Shown here piece by piece: positions 11,396 through 22,200 of a DNA stretch of 64,000 nucleotides. The DNA is from Capronia americana (lineage: Eukaryota; Ascomycota; Eurotiomycetes; Chaetothyriales; Herpotrichiellaceae). The DNA lies in NCBI GenBank assembly GCA_016110215.1, contig JADWQD010000007.1, forward strand, positions 248,001-312,000, in the 5' to 3' direction. The position numbers and the translations under genes are program-made. The notes beneath the pieces were generated by a model. The model did no database searches, was not told the origin of the DNA, and saw only the letters and a list, made by a program, of their open reading frames with translations. Positions within the stretch are counted from its first letter, which is position 1. Each line of letters starts with the position of its first letter.

Positions 11396-12319
11396 ATGGC
11401 TCAAGGTGGCTCGCAAGAGGGCGATGGACGGTCCTCTCCGGATGGCGCATTTCTGCAGACAGCGAACGATGCTCGAATTTCAACGGCCGAGCAACTCCAG
11501 TACTGGGCCCAGCAATCCGTCGACGACAACGGCATGCTCGGCGGCTACGCGCACATATCCCGCTCAGACATCCAATTTTCTCGCAACTTCCTCTCCAAGC
11601 TCCGCCAGCTGCATCCAGTCTCGGTGGACGGGAAATCATCACCATCTTCATCCTCACCCGGCAGCACCAGCCAGAACGCGACGAAGTACGCGTTCCGGTA
11701 TTGCCTCGAATCTGGGGCGGGGATCGGGCGGGTAACGCTGAACTTGCTGGCATCGATGTGCAAGAAAATCGACGTCGTCGAGCCGATTGAGAAATTTACC
11801 GCCAAACTGACCGCGCCGGATTCGCCGCTGGTCGTGTCGGGACAGCTGCGGCGTGTCTACAACGTGCCTTTGCAGCACTGGACGGCTGAGTCAATTCCCT
11901 CGTACGAAGCAGCCAACGCGGTGTCTGCGAACCCGAAATCAGGCGTAGATGAGCGGAAAAGTTCAACTGCGACGGATGAGCTCGCGATCGAGCATGAGGG
12001 CCGTTACGATCTGATCTGGAACCAGTGGTGTCTCAGTCACCTCTCGTCCCCTGACTTGGTCCGCTACTTCAGGAGCTTGATTCCTCTGCTCACATCAGAC
12101 GGCTGGATCATCGTGAAGGAGAATATTTCAACCGCCGAGGACGATGAAGACATATTCTGGGAGGAGGACAGCAGCGTGACGCGCAGCGATCGCAATTTCA
12201 GGGCGTGTGTCGAACAAGCTGGGCTAATGGTTGTGAGGACGCAGCTGCAGACGGGGTTTCCGAAGAAGCTTCTGCCCGTGAGGATGTACGCGCTGAGGCC
12301 GGCGTCGTGGGGACACTGA
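11396..12319 (+). CDS. TAE1: Protein N-terminal (alpha-N) methyltransferase
   Basis: Intronless, 307 residues from the ATG at 11396 (taccATGg). It matches the NTMT1/Tae1 family in order: YWAQQSVDDNGMLGGY near the N-terminus (the family YW...GMLGGY signature), an S-adenosylmethionine motif SGAGIGRVT, VDVVEP-like motif II (IDVVEPIEKF), DLIWNQWCLSHL and IIVKEN, then the EEDSSVTRSDRNF block. The enzyme methylates the alpha-amino group of proteins starting X-P-K/R after Met removal, including ribosomal proteins in yeast. Compared with human NTMT1 it has a longer N-terminus and an insertion of about 35 residues before DLIWNQW. Location is probably cytosol/nucleus. Confidence 0.92.
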   Translation: MAQGGSQEGDGRSSPDGAFLQTANDARISTAEQLQYWAQQSVDDNGMLGGYAHISRSDIQFSRNFLSKLRQLHPVSVDGKSSPSSSSPGSTSQNATKYAFRYCLESGAGIGRVTLNLLASMCKKIDVVEPIEKFTAKLTAPDSPLVVSGQLRRVYNVPLQHWTAESIPSYEAANAVSANPKSGVDERKSSTATDELAIEHEGRYDLIWNQWCLSHLSSPDLVRYFRSLIPLLTSDGWIIVKENISTAEDDEDIFWEEDSSVTRSDRNFRACVEQAGLMVVRTQLQTGFPKKLLPVRMYALRPASWGH

Positions 12320-12919
12320 AAACAAGTCGATACCAGTCTCGTGCGTTTCGCGGCTCTCAGCCATAGAAGCAGGAGACTTCTTCTGAACGCCCTTCACTCC
12401 TGCAGTGTCATTGCGCGGCCCGAGATGTGTGAAAATGCCCATTGTCGGCTGCTTGTTCTCCTGAACCGTGCTAGTCTCGCCTGTCCACACGCAGTTCCTT
12501 TGATCATCTGCGCGAACTCCCTCCCCCAGTTGCGGCGTGGCAAAGTCACCGCAAATTTCCTCGAACCCTTCCATATCCTTGGGATGTGCGTATGTCGTTG
12601 TTGTCTTGAGCGTCCTTCTTAAGGACACGTTATCACCCTGGTGAACGAGAAAACAGGGTCGGTCTTGCACCATCAACCCTAGAGAGGCGGGTGAGCTCTC
12701 AGTGAGCACAGGGTAACGGGGCGGCATCCTCGTCCCAATGCGGGGTTGAGGCGCGAGCAGTTCTGATTCGTCTCGCCATTTGTAACGGCTGATTACTCAA
12801 CCTCACTTGCTCTTTGTCCTTCACTCAGCCCTCACGGCAAATTCAAATGTCAAATGTGCTCTCGGTCTGCCCGGGTCTGGCGCTTTTACTTCCTTTCTAA
12901 GCTATGACGATTCTTATCA
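12320..12919. other. Intergenic region between TAE1 and the Zn2Cys6 gene
   Basis: No gene supported. An antisense frame at 12224-12727 overlaps the TAE1 end and lacks features. Confidence 0.5.
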
Positions 12920-14772
12920 ATGGCCAGTCACCCAGGCACCTCACGCCGGTGTGACGAGTGTCGTCGGCGTCGCAAAAAGGCAAGTGGTCGGGTCTCATCG
13001 TCTGATCACTTGCTCAGAGCTAACGAGGTGTCCGTAGTGTGACCTAGCCGGACCTGAATGCAACAGATGCGTCTCCAGGGGTATCAAGTGCAGCGGACCA
13101 AACGAACTCCTTGTCTATGTCAATCGAGATGCCCAGAATTTGCAGACACAATCCCATCGTGGTGCGCTAAGGGTGGCCATGCAGAGGCGTGCAGCCCACC
13201 ATGAGCCGCACCACACGCCTGAACCACCTGGTTGGGTGGTTGCCGGTCGGCCTCTGCCAATGGACGCGCTTCAAGAACTCATTCGAGAGACTGAGATGTC
13301 CTTTCTGAGAGCAAATCGATCCTTAAGCGTGAAACCTGCCGAGTTCTTCTATTCGACAGTTCTGGACGTCTTTCAGCCTCGTGAGCGCATTGGTGTCTTC
13401 AGTGGCGACAGACTTCCCTTGCCCTCGGCCGAGAATAACTTCTCCAACGTCGCCTTGTGTATTCGTGGCCTGTTGCCTTTTGCCAAGCCCGCAGAAAGAC
13501 AAGTCCTTGATACAGCCCTGTTCAGCGTCCTCACCATGTACATGGGCCGATTAGCCAAGGACGCCGGTATGACGGAGATGGCACGCTCGGCATATACAAC
13601 AGCTATCCGAGACTTCCGTCATGTCATTGGATCGAGCTTCCCACCAGAACTTGCAACTACGCACATGGAATTTTGCCAACTGTTCCTCGCGCTTTCTACG
13701 GCGCTCCAGCTGTTCGAGGTATGGGTCCACCGTTGAATTTCCGCAAAGCAAGGCAGTCGGTCTAACGCGGGCAGTTCGTCAACGACCTGGGCAAGATCGG
13801 ACCTGGTTTCATGGCTCACTACGACGCTATGCTCAAGCTTCTTCAGCTGTCTGGACCTGAAGTATACCAATCACCGGCTTTGCTTAAATCATTCTCAGGG
13901 ATCCGTGGGATAGCTGTAGGATTTCTCGGGGATCCTCATTTGCGCCGCTTCAGTTTCTGACATTAGAGATACAGGTCTTCATTGCTTTGGAAAGGAGACG
14001 AGATTCCTATCTATCTCGGGCTGAATGGATCCACGTGCCTTTTCGCCAGACGCCGAAAACGAGGAGAGAAATACTGCACGACCTTGCACTGCAGGTACCT
14101 GCACTCCTGGCGCAGGCTGACGATCTTGTCTTTTTCCTTGCAAACGACGGCGGAACAAAGTCTCCTGATACGAGCCCTGACCCCGGTTACCCCCTGCAGC
14201 AACTCACTGTCGCCGAGGCACTTCTGAGTGCCTTTGCAAAGATCAGATCGGAACTTGAGCGCTGGCTACGAGAGTTCAAGGACTGCTACTCTCCGAAGCC
14301 TCTCTACTGGGAGTCGGACGAGGTCTTCGACAGTATGTACGCTGTCGTGGACACACACTGCATACCTAAACACGAAGAGTCGAGCTACCTGCTTCGCTTT
14401 CAAGATGGACAGAAAGCAGGCGCTTTGATTTGCTACTGGGGAATAATGCTGGAGCTGCTAATGAGTGTGATGGATGTCCAGGCTGCCGTGTCGACCATCA
14501 TCACGGCGACGCCTGCCGCTGCAATGCGCGCGATCTCGCTTTGCCAGGACATGGAAGCCAACCGATCTGCAGCAGACGCCACGGCTACTTTAATGCTCCA
14601 ATCGTTGCCATATCTGGAGTGCTGTCTGGAAGGTGTCTTCGTAGCGCAACTCCCAATGAGGGTAGTGCGCAGATACTTTAGCCGTCTACCATATCCGAGC
14701 AACCGGCATCTCCCGGAAATCGGGGTCGGCGAGAATCAACAAGACTTTGCGACGCCGCTCACATCCAGATAA
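12920..14772 (+). CDS. Zn(II)2Cys6 binuclear-cluster transcription factor
   Basis: Exons 12920-12979, 13038-13718, 13775-13915 and 13975-14772, giving 559 residues. The zinc cluster is canonical once exons 1 and 2 are joined: C11-x2-C14-x6-C21-x6-C28-x2-C31-x6-C38, preceded by MASHPGTSRR. Intron 1 (12980-13037, 58 bp) starts GCAAGT rather than GT, has a GCTAAC branch and ends GTAG, and it lies exactly between Lys20 and Cys21. The other two introns are 56 and 59 bp with GT-AG ends. The rest is the helical, C6-type fungal regulatory region (SVLTMYMGRLAKDAGM, LALSTALQLFE, LERRRDSYLSRAEWI). It is probably a nuclear DNA-binding regulator. Its targets are unknown, and the neighbouring genes do not form a clear pathway. 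Confidence 0.9.
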
Positions 14773-14947
14773 TGAAGGTAGACATTCACGGAGGGCCCTC
14801 GCCGACACCTTAGAAACATATTCATTGCCGCCATCGGCCCGCCGTCGAACGGCATACTGGTAAAAAAAAGACAAACAACTATTGTGCGTTCGGAATTAAA
14901 CATGGGCCCTCCACATCCAACCTATGCACGCGGTGTCAACGTGTATT

Positions 14948-17900
14948 CTACTTGGGACTCCCATACCCGGTTGGAGTCCTCACCCCTTTATTCGCCCTCG
15001 CACTCCTCCTCACCGGAGTACCGTCCTTTTGCTTCGGATCCTGCTTTTCTTGCTGCCGGACCTGTCTTTCGATATTCTTGACTGCCTCGGCCACTTTCCC
15101 ACCAATCTTTGGTGCAGGCTTCCTAGGTGTCTCCGGTGCGAAACTGCCTTCTTCTTGTCCGGCCTCCTTGCCGTCCTTCTTGGCCTGCTGGACAAGCTTG
15201 CCGACCGACTGAGTCGGCTTCCGTGTCACATTACGACTCTTCGGTTTCGCCTTCGAGCCGGTCACTGCGCGCTTCTCAACTTTTGAGCCTTGCACCCCTG
15301 ATTTCCGCCTGTCGCCCCGTTTCGGCTGCTTGATGGCTGAGTCGGGAACCGGAGGAGGGACCCTCCTTTGTGGAGACTCGGATCGATGCTCTTCTGCATC
15401 CAAGTCCGGTGCAGGGACAGATACATCCCGTCTTAGCCTTGGAGGGACAATCATACCACCAGAGGCGTCTCGCATTTCCACATCGCCATGATTCGAGAAT
15501 GGCGACGGCGTGAATGAGCGGTCCTCGTACGCCGGTGTCGTCTCGCGTGCCCAATTTGAAGAAGGGTATTCCGGTTCCACGCTCTTTCGTACGTCATTCT
15601 GGCGTGGTGGCATTGGCTCGGGCCCCCTGCTCTGTCGGACATACTCATGCAGCACATCAGCAGCGTAGGGGAACGAGGCGTCCGAGTCGGCCGGCGGGCG
15701 CGGGGTATCCGGACGACCTGGAGCTACTGGACTTTGTCGACTAGACGAGGAGACCCCTGCATGGGCTGTTGTTGTTGCTGCTGTTGCTGCTGGATGTAAG
15801 AAGCCACTGCTAGACGACGGAGGTGCACTTGACGGGACTGATGGACTGTCCGCCTCCTTCGGCTCGGATAGTCCGAGATGCAGTGCCTGGTTGCCTTGGC
15901 CCGAAGTCCACGTCGCTGCCGTTCCAGGGAATGTCGGAGGCGGCAAGTTCCTTCCTGGATGTGCCCATTGCTCTGGTGCAGACAGCGGTTTCCCGCACTT
16001 GCATCGGCCTGGTGGGCAGGCGCAGGCATGATCACTGCCTGGGACGTTCTTCTGCTCGAGCTTGAACAACCTCTCTGACTCTGGAATCCGCGGCCAGAGG
16101 CTCGGATGGCTTGATGAAGGTTCTGCTGTAGACTTCACACCAGGCTGGCCGACATGGTGCTCCTCACAGCCCCCGGCACAACCGCAAAGGCCAGGCAGAC
16201 AGACACACTTTTTCTGCATGTTGGGACCGCCGCAGCATGCCCCGTGGTCTTTGGTGGTTTGCTCGTCGTCACCCTCTCGCTCTCCCCATTTCATCTCCGC
16301 GTCCCTGCGTAACTGCTCCGCCTGGTCGGTATGGTCACAGCCTTGGCAGGGGCAGTACAGAGGATGACAGGAACAACGCGAAGCCTCGCCTCCGCACGCA
16401 CAGATACACGGTTCCACGTCTTGTCCTTTTGTTGGATCATCATGATCCTGATCGTTGTATGTGTCCTTCCCCTGTACCTCCGCTTCCTCCTTCCTCCTCC
16501 TCTCCTCGACCAAAGCCTCAACTTCCAGATCAATCTTACGCATCATGTCCGACCTCTGTTCCTCACTCCAGAGACTCGAATCATGAGGCCCGCCCATCCC
16601 GAAATGCTCGCCGAAAAAGAGATTCCTCCTCCGCGCCTTGATCTCCCTGTCCTGCCACTCCCGTTCCTTCTCCGTGTCTCCCCTGTCGTCGGGGTCCACA
16701 TCGGCTAATTGCCCCGTCTCGTGCGCGGAGGGATCCTGCCCCTCCCTGTTAAGACGCTCGTCAGAAAGGAGGCCGCCGCAGCCTTTCTCGTCCTCGGTCG
16801 AGGCACGCGCGGTGGGTACCCACGTCGGTTTGGCTTGTGTGGCGGATTCGGCGGAGCCTGGTGTAGACCTGGGCGGGATCCTGGCATCGGCACGGGACCA
16901 GAACGCGTTGTCGTCGGCGTGGTCGCATCGGTTGTGGAGGTACGCCCAGGGCGCGGACGCGATGTCGATTGGTTTAGGGCGCACAGGGGCCCACGAATTG
17001 TCTTGATCGCCTCCTCCTGATGATCCATGTTGATTTTCATCGCGTGGATAGTCATTGTCACGGGCGTGGTCGTGGTCGTCCCCACGCCCACCAAGGCCAA
17101 ACCCGGCATCATCTCCTCCTGCAACCCTATCACATTGATGGCTATGGTCGAACGACGGTCTTCCGGATCCGTCCACGTGTCTAAACTCCTGTGGCTCTTT
17201 TCCCCCTACGGCCGTCGGGCCCCCTACCACATCCCAGAACCCCATGGCTGAACCGGGCTGGCTTCCCAGCCGGGCGTCCCGTCTCTGTCTGGCGAGAAGG
17301 AGCTGGTCGTCCTCCCAGCGCAGATACTCTTCCCCCAAGGGCAGGCGGGGCGGGTCGTGCTCCGTCCAGCCCTGCTCGGCGAACAGCTTGGCCAGGAGGT
17401 CTGAGCGGTGTTTCTCGTCGAGGTAATGAGCATGTGAACTCTCTCCCGCACTCACCCCGGCATTCAAATTCGCGTCAAACGAAGGATGCGGAAATGAACT
17501 CGAATTCGAATCCGTACTCGCTTTCGCATCCGAAGCGGAAGTCGGAACATGATTCGAATCCGGAATCGAAAACGAGCTTGGAATTGGAGGTGGAAGTAGA
17601 TATGAAGGTGGCGGTGTAGGAGGTGATGCAGTCGAAGCCGAAGTGCAAGTCGAAGTTGAAGCTGTAGTCGCGTTCTGAGTCCCAGTCCCAGTCCCAGTGG
17701 AAATCTGCTTCAACTTCGGTGGCTCCCTCCACGGCATTATGCCCTGTACATCTTCTTCGGAGGTACAGTCGTCGAAGAGGGAGTCGATGTCTGAAGGCCT
17801 GGTTTGGCCGTCGACACTACTAGACACTTCGTCGCCTTGGACTTCGGGGCTGTATTCTTGCGGTTGCGGTGTCTTGGTTTGTGCACCATCGTAGATGTCG

Positions 17901-18151
17901 TTGGTGCGCATGTCTCCAGATTGAAATCCCGCGTACGGCGCATAGCAGCCTGTATGGCGCGGTTTGGGGTTGTCCTGTCCGGGATAGGGATTGGGATGCT
18001 GGTGCTGCTGTTGGTGCTTTTGCGGTGCGGTCAACAGTCCAAGTTTGGCGGTATTGGTCCTCGGTTGAAGTCGAGCTTCATCAGCCGCGTCGGCCTTTTC
18101 TTGAAGCCACCAGGCCTGGTTTTCACCGTCTTCGAGCCAGGACGACGGCAT
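14948..18151 (-). CDS. Large disordered protein with three copper-sensor-like Cys clusters
   Basis: A single 1067-residue frame; the start MPSSWLEDGENQAWW is the first ATG and no upstream coding exon was found. Most of it is low complexity (Gln/His, Ser/Thr/Pro, Asp/His-rich). Three Cys clusters lie at about residues 582-607, 639-665 and 708-719. The cores read CSCHPLYCPCQGCDH, CVCLPGLCGCAGGCEEH and CACPPGRCKCG. Each fits CxCx4CxC, and the first two continue with x2-3 C x1-2 H. That is the copper-binding repeat known from yeast Mac1 and fission-yeast Cuf1. The copper-fist DNA-binding domain those proteins carry at the N-terminus is absent here. The C-terminus is Lys/Arg-rich (KPKSRNVTRKPTQ, RRSARANKG), compatible with nuclear location. 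Metal binding is inferred; the biological role is unknown. Confidence 0.8.
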   Translation of the reverse strand: MPSSWLEDGENQAWWLQEKADAADEARLQPRTNTAKLGLLTAPQKHQQQHQHPNPYPGQDNPKPRHTGCYAPYAGFQSGDMRTNDIYDGAQTKTPQPQEYSPEVQGDEVSSSVDGQTRPSDIDSLFDDCTSEEDVQGIMPWREPPKLKQISTGTGTGTQNATTASTSTCTSASTASPPTPPPSYLLPPPIPSSFSIPDSNHVPTSASDAKASTDSNSSSFPHPSFDANLNAGVSAGESSHAHYLDEKHRSDLLAKLFAEQGWTEHDPPRLPLGEEYLRWEDDQLLLARQRRDARLGSQPGSAMGFWDVVGGPTAVGGKEPQEFRHVDGSGRPSFDHSHQCDRVAGGDDAGFGLGGRGDDHDHARDNDYPRDENQHGSSGGGDQDNSWAPVRPKPIDIASAPWAYLHNRCDHADDNAFWSRADARIPPRSTPGSAESATQAKPTWVPTARASTEDEKGCGGLLSDERLNREGQDPSAHETGQLADVDPDDRGDTEKEREWQDREIKARRRNLFFGEHFGMGGPHDSSLWSEEQRSDMMRKIDLEVEALVEERRRKEEAEVQGKDTYNDQDHDDPTKGQDVEPCICACGGEASRCSCHPLYCPCQGCDHTDQAEQLRRDAEMKWGEREGDDEQTTKDHGACCGGPNMQKKCVCLPGLCGCAGGCEEHHVGQPGVKSTAEPSSSHPSLWPRIPESERLFKLEQKNVPGSDHACACPPGRCKCGKPLSAPEQWAHPGRNLPPPTFPGTAATWTSGQGNQALHLGLSEPKEADSPSVPSSAPPSSSSGFLHPAATAATTTAHAGVSSSSRQSPVAPGRPDTPRPPADSDASFPYAADVLHEYVRQSRGPEPMPPRQNDVRKSVEPEYPSSNWARETTPAYEDRSFTPSPFSNHGDVEMRDASGGMIVPPRLRRDVSVPAPDLDAEEHRSESPQRRVPPPVPDSAIKQPKRGDRRKSGVQGSKVEKRAVTGSKAKPKSRNVTRKPTQSVGKLVQQAKKDGKEAGQEEGSFAPETPRKPAPKIGGKVAEAVKNIERQVRQQEKQDPKQKDGTPVRRSARANKGVRTPTGYGSPK

Positions 18152-19269
18152 GGCTCATGCGGAGTGGCGGATCCCCCTCCCTTCTTGTCGTGGATCCAAC
18201 CTTACTTCGAGTGTGTATGTGCCCGGTCGGTATGCTTTGGTCTTCCAGTTTATCTGTGTCTTGCCTGCCAATCACGCACACTTACAAGGCAAATCGAGAG
18301 ATAGAGACCAAGTGGGAGGATTGAAAAGTGAAAACAACCGCCGACCCACGGGTTGATGAATGAGATAGGTAGGGGAGGGGAAAAGGTAAACAAACACACA
18401 GTTACTACGTATGTAAAATAACAAGGGAGTGAGGGACGTCCGGCCCACGTTTTCGCAATCAAACTGGAATTGAGAGGTAGGTAGGCACGTAGGTCATAAC
18501 AAAGGAAATGAACGAACGGATGAACGAATGAATGTACCCTCGTATTGACGTTGTTGTCAACAGTATGAGTATGTGTTCGTTGCGAGGGTCGTGCCTCGTC
18601 TTCCCAGGGGAGAGGGGGAGGGGATTGGAATGTGGTTGTCGTCGTGTAGGTTACGTGGTTGGTTACCTGGGAACGAACTTCCATTCCTTCCACCAACCAT
18701 GACATCTCGACGGCCGAGTGCGTGCGTGCGTGCGTGCCGTGGTGGATAACACAAAGAGACTCCTCCGTACATACTCTGTACATAGAGTACATACCTACAG
18801 TGCTACAGTAACAAAGTCAGTGGAGTGTCGATTCCAATACTACAGCTGAGCGTGCTGGGAAAAGCTGTGTTATGTATTTCCTGTTCACGCGCGGCAAGAC
18901 GAAAAGGGAGAAAAAGACGGCAGATGGAACGTGTGGCGTATGCATGTCAATCATTTTTCATCATTGCGCACACGCATTCGAGTGTGTGTGTGAGGTGGAA
19001 TGCCACGAATGCATGCATGCATACCTGATCTTCGGCCATCGACCGACCGACTGGCTTGCATTCAAGTCCTATCAATCAACCACATGAGCGATTTTCAAAG
19101 GAATGGTAAACTACCTTCCCATCCCATTATGCCCGCTCGCTGGATCATGCAATTTCATCTAAACCCGCTCGCTGATCATGCGATTCAGCTAAAGACAGCT
19201 GCTGCTGCTGCATGTACAGGCCCGAGACTCCGTTCTCGACCCTCGACCCTTGATCCTCGAACCCACCGC
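18152..19269. other. Intergenic region upstream of the Cys-cluster gene and downstream of the secreted-protein gene
   Basis: Likely promoter/long 5'UTR of the minus-strand Cys-cluster gene. It contains a (GTGC)n run near 18719-18739 and G-rich GGGGAGAGGGGGAGGGG near 18606-18622. No copper-fist-like coding segment was found on the minus strand here. Confidence 0.5.
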
Positions 19270-22200
19270 CTAATCGAACGCTTTGGGCGCTAGGTCGAGT
19301 CTCGGCGCCATGATCGTCCAGCGCATGCAATCCTTGAACAGCATGCCACCGATTCCGGGATAAGGCCCTATCTTCAGCTCTGCCAGCTCCTTGTTTTCGT
19401 ATTCACCTGTTGATTTCAAGTCAGTAATTCATATTCATCGGTTGTCTGCATGGAAACAAGAAAGGGCTCATGATAACTCACATTTCTTAAGCAGCAGATC
19501 CTGGAACGCGTGGTAGCAGTCGTCAGTGCCGTAGTCCGGCATGTAGACTCCGTCTTTGTACTTGTCTTTCGGGCCAGAACACCCGGCGGAGTCCCAGGCA
19601 AGTTGGAAGACGATCCGGTAATCCTTGAATAGCGTGGCGTAAAACTGAGAGTAGTGCCACATCTCGCAAACGCCGGGTACCGGTCCACCCTCCATACCAT
19701 TGTCGAAGATGGTGAAGTTTCCCCCCTTTGGATCTGTCAAGTACTCACAGAACTGCCAGAGCGTGGTGTCCTTTTTCTTCGTGCCGCTCATGGTGTCGAT
19801 GTAGAACGGCGACCATGGCCCGCCCGACGTGCGCGCTTCAATCGCGCTTCTGGTCGAAGTCGCACATTGCAAAGTATTTTTCGAAACTGGCGGTGAGGTC
19901 GTGGAGAATGCTGTCCAGCTACCACATGTAGGTATTTGGGTCTTCGTCCCCGGTACTGTGCCTGCTATGACCGTCTGAATGGCCCATGGACTGTCAGGGT
20001 CACAGGTGAATGAAGGTCCTTCACGACAGGTCATGATAGTCAAGCTGTGCGCACCTCCTTCTTGGGCCAAGGTCAGCTTCAGGGTATTCAGCACCGAACT
20101 CGTAGCTAGCGATACGGTTAGTTTCCCAGTTGTAGGGATCGTTGAAGGGGCCGGGTCCGCGGCTCGTGTCGAACTTTGGGTGCTGGAGCTTGTCACCAAT
20201 GGTCGTGTCGAACTAGGAGTGCTGGAGCTTGTGACCGATGGTCGTGTCGAACTAGGAGTGCTGGAGCTTGTGATCGAGGCTCGTGTCGAACTAGGAGTGC
20301 TGGAGCTTGTGATCGAGGCTCGTGTCGAACTAGGGATGCTGGAGCTTGTGAGCGAGAACGTCGACGAAGAGGACGTAGATGTCGAGGTGACAACCATTGG
20401 CGTCTGGGTGGCATTGTCAAAGGTGGCAAAGTCCGTGGCATTCTCGGCGATGATGGGAAATTGCGTGATCCAGCTCGCGATCTGGGCCGAGAGAGACGGA
20501 TCATTCCACCAAGGATTCAGCGTGCAAGCAGGGGCTAGCGACGTGGAGTTTAGAGAAGTGGTCGTGGTGGCAGTGTTTGTGCCAGAGCAAGTTGTGACTG
20601 TCTGGCACGAAGTAGTCGTGGTCAAATCAGTGAAGACAGTGCCGCTTGACGTCATGTTGGACACCATTTCACTGCACGTGGTGTATGTCGCGGACGAGCA
20701 GGAGCTGGAGGAGCTCGACGAACTGGAGGAGCTGGAAGAGTCTGAAGAACTGGAGGAGCTGGAAGTACCGGAAGTACTGATTGATCGGGATGGATCTGGG
20801 GAACCTGATTGTTCACCGGAAGGTCCAGGCCCTGAATTTCCAGTCGTGCATGGTGCCGCCGTGCAGTGGGTGGTCGGATACGTCAACGAAGCCGAGATCG
20901 CTGGCGGAACTGGTGGGAAATTCGGAGGGGATGGTGGGAACGGGAACCCGAATTTGCCCAAACAAGGGATGTGGCAGTTTGCGAACAGACTGAGGATACA
21001 TTTGACGGCATCACTGGCCACGGACATGGGATTCCCGCAGCTGTCTTTGCACAACGGGCCAACACATTTCCAGTCCAAGCTTGGAAAGACGATATAGCCG
21101 CCGTCGATAGACTTTGTGCTGTAGGTAAGTGTTGTCGTGTATGATACCGAAGTCGTACTGGATTCTTTGTTCGTGATGGGGCAGCCGTTGACCAGATCCC
21201 ATTGTGTCGTCGATGAATCGGTACAAACACCGCTGGGAAGCGCATGTGACGGTCCAGATGGCCCAGCCGTGACGACGCACCACCAGCCTTCACCACAGTG
21301 TGACCCAGAGGGTTTGTTATCGGCGCATACTTCGTTTGAACCAAGCCAACACTCCGGGCATAGGCAGTGCGCGGAGCTCTGAACCGTGACAACGGCCTTC
21401 TGGTCATTGGTTGTAGTGCTGAGATCTCCTAACATCGGCAGCGGGAATGTCCAGCACCATGGGTCCAAATTATACGACGTCAAAAAACTAACGATGTCGG
21501 TAGTCAACAAGGCGGCGTAAAAACATGTAGGCTTCGGCCCGACCAACGATACAGTAGGCAAGGTCACCGTCGGTGGCGGCGTCAGCGTCGGCTCGAACAC
21601 AGGAATCTGGGCGTCAGGGGGGAATGCGATGGTGGCTGAGCCGGTACAGGAATCATCCGTGCACGTTCCTGTCGACAGGTCCGCGGGGAGAGGCAGAGGT
21701 GCAATTGTAACTCCGCCCTGGCTGGTTTGGGAGCTATTTGTCGCCGAAGAGGACGGGACGGGGAGACCGACACTGCCAGACTGGCTGCTGAATGGTACTT
21801 GAATCGAAATAATGGTTGAACGGACGACGGTCACAAATGTGGTGAAGTCTAGACTGACGGTGCTCGTGAGTGTGGTGATTATCTCCGAGGTCGCATTATC
21901 GGAAGAGGCTGATGACGAAACAGATCCAGCCGGCAACGTGCTGTTTCCTGCGGTAGATGGTGGTACGTCCGTCACTGATTCCTGCGACTGCGATGACGAG
22001 GCTGAAGTCACCTCATTGGTGGATGTCTGACTTGTCGTCTCTGTCGAGGTGGAGCTGATGCTGCTGCTGTCTGTCATTGCACTGGAGACATCAGAAGACA
22101 CCACTGATTCGGTGGACGAGGAAGTCGACGATCCCTCACTCGCGGAGGTCGAAGTTGTGGGTACAGAGGATGAAAAACTGTCAGTTGAACTGGATGCACT

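Noticed and set aside
12224..12727. A 167-codon minus-strand frame after TAE1
   Set aside because: It overlaps the TAE1 C-terminus and has no motif or splice support.
18250..18792. A 180-codon minus-strand frame upstream of the Cys-cluster gene, checked for a missing copper fist
   Set aside because: It contains no CxxCxxGHR-like motif and is low-complexity Thr/His/Pro; treated as 5'UTR/promoter.
19979..21097. A 372-codon plus-strand open frame with repeated GVLELVTDGRVEL-like units
   Set aside because: It is the antisense shadow of the Ser/Thr repeat region of the minus-strand secreted protein. Stop codons are rare there because of composition, and the sense frame has a signal peptide and conserved ends.
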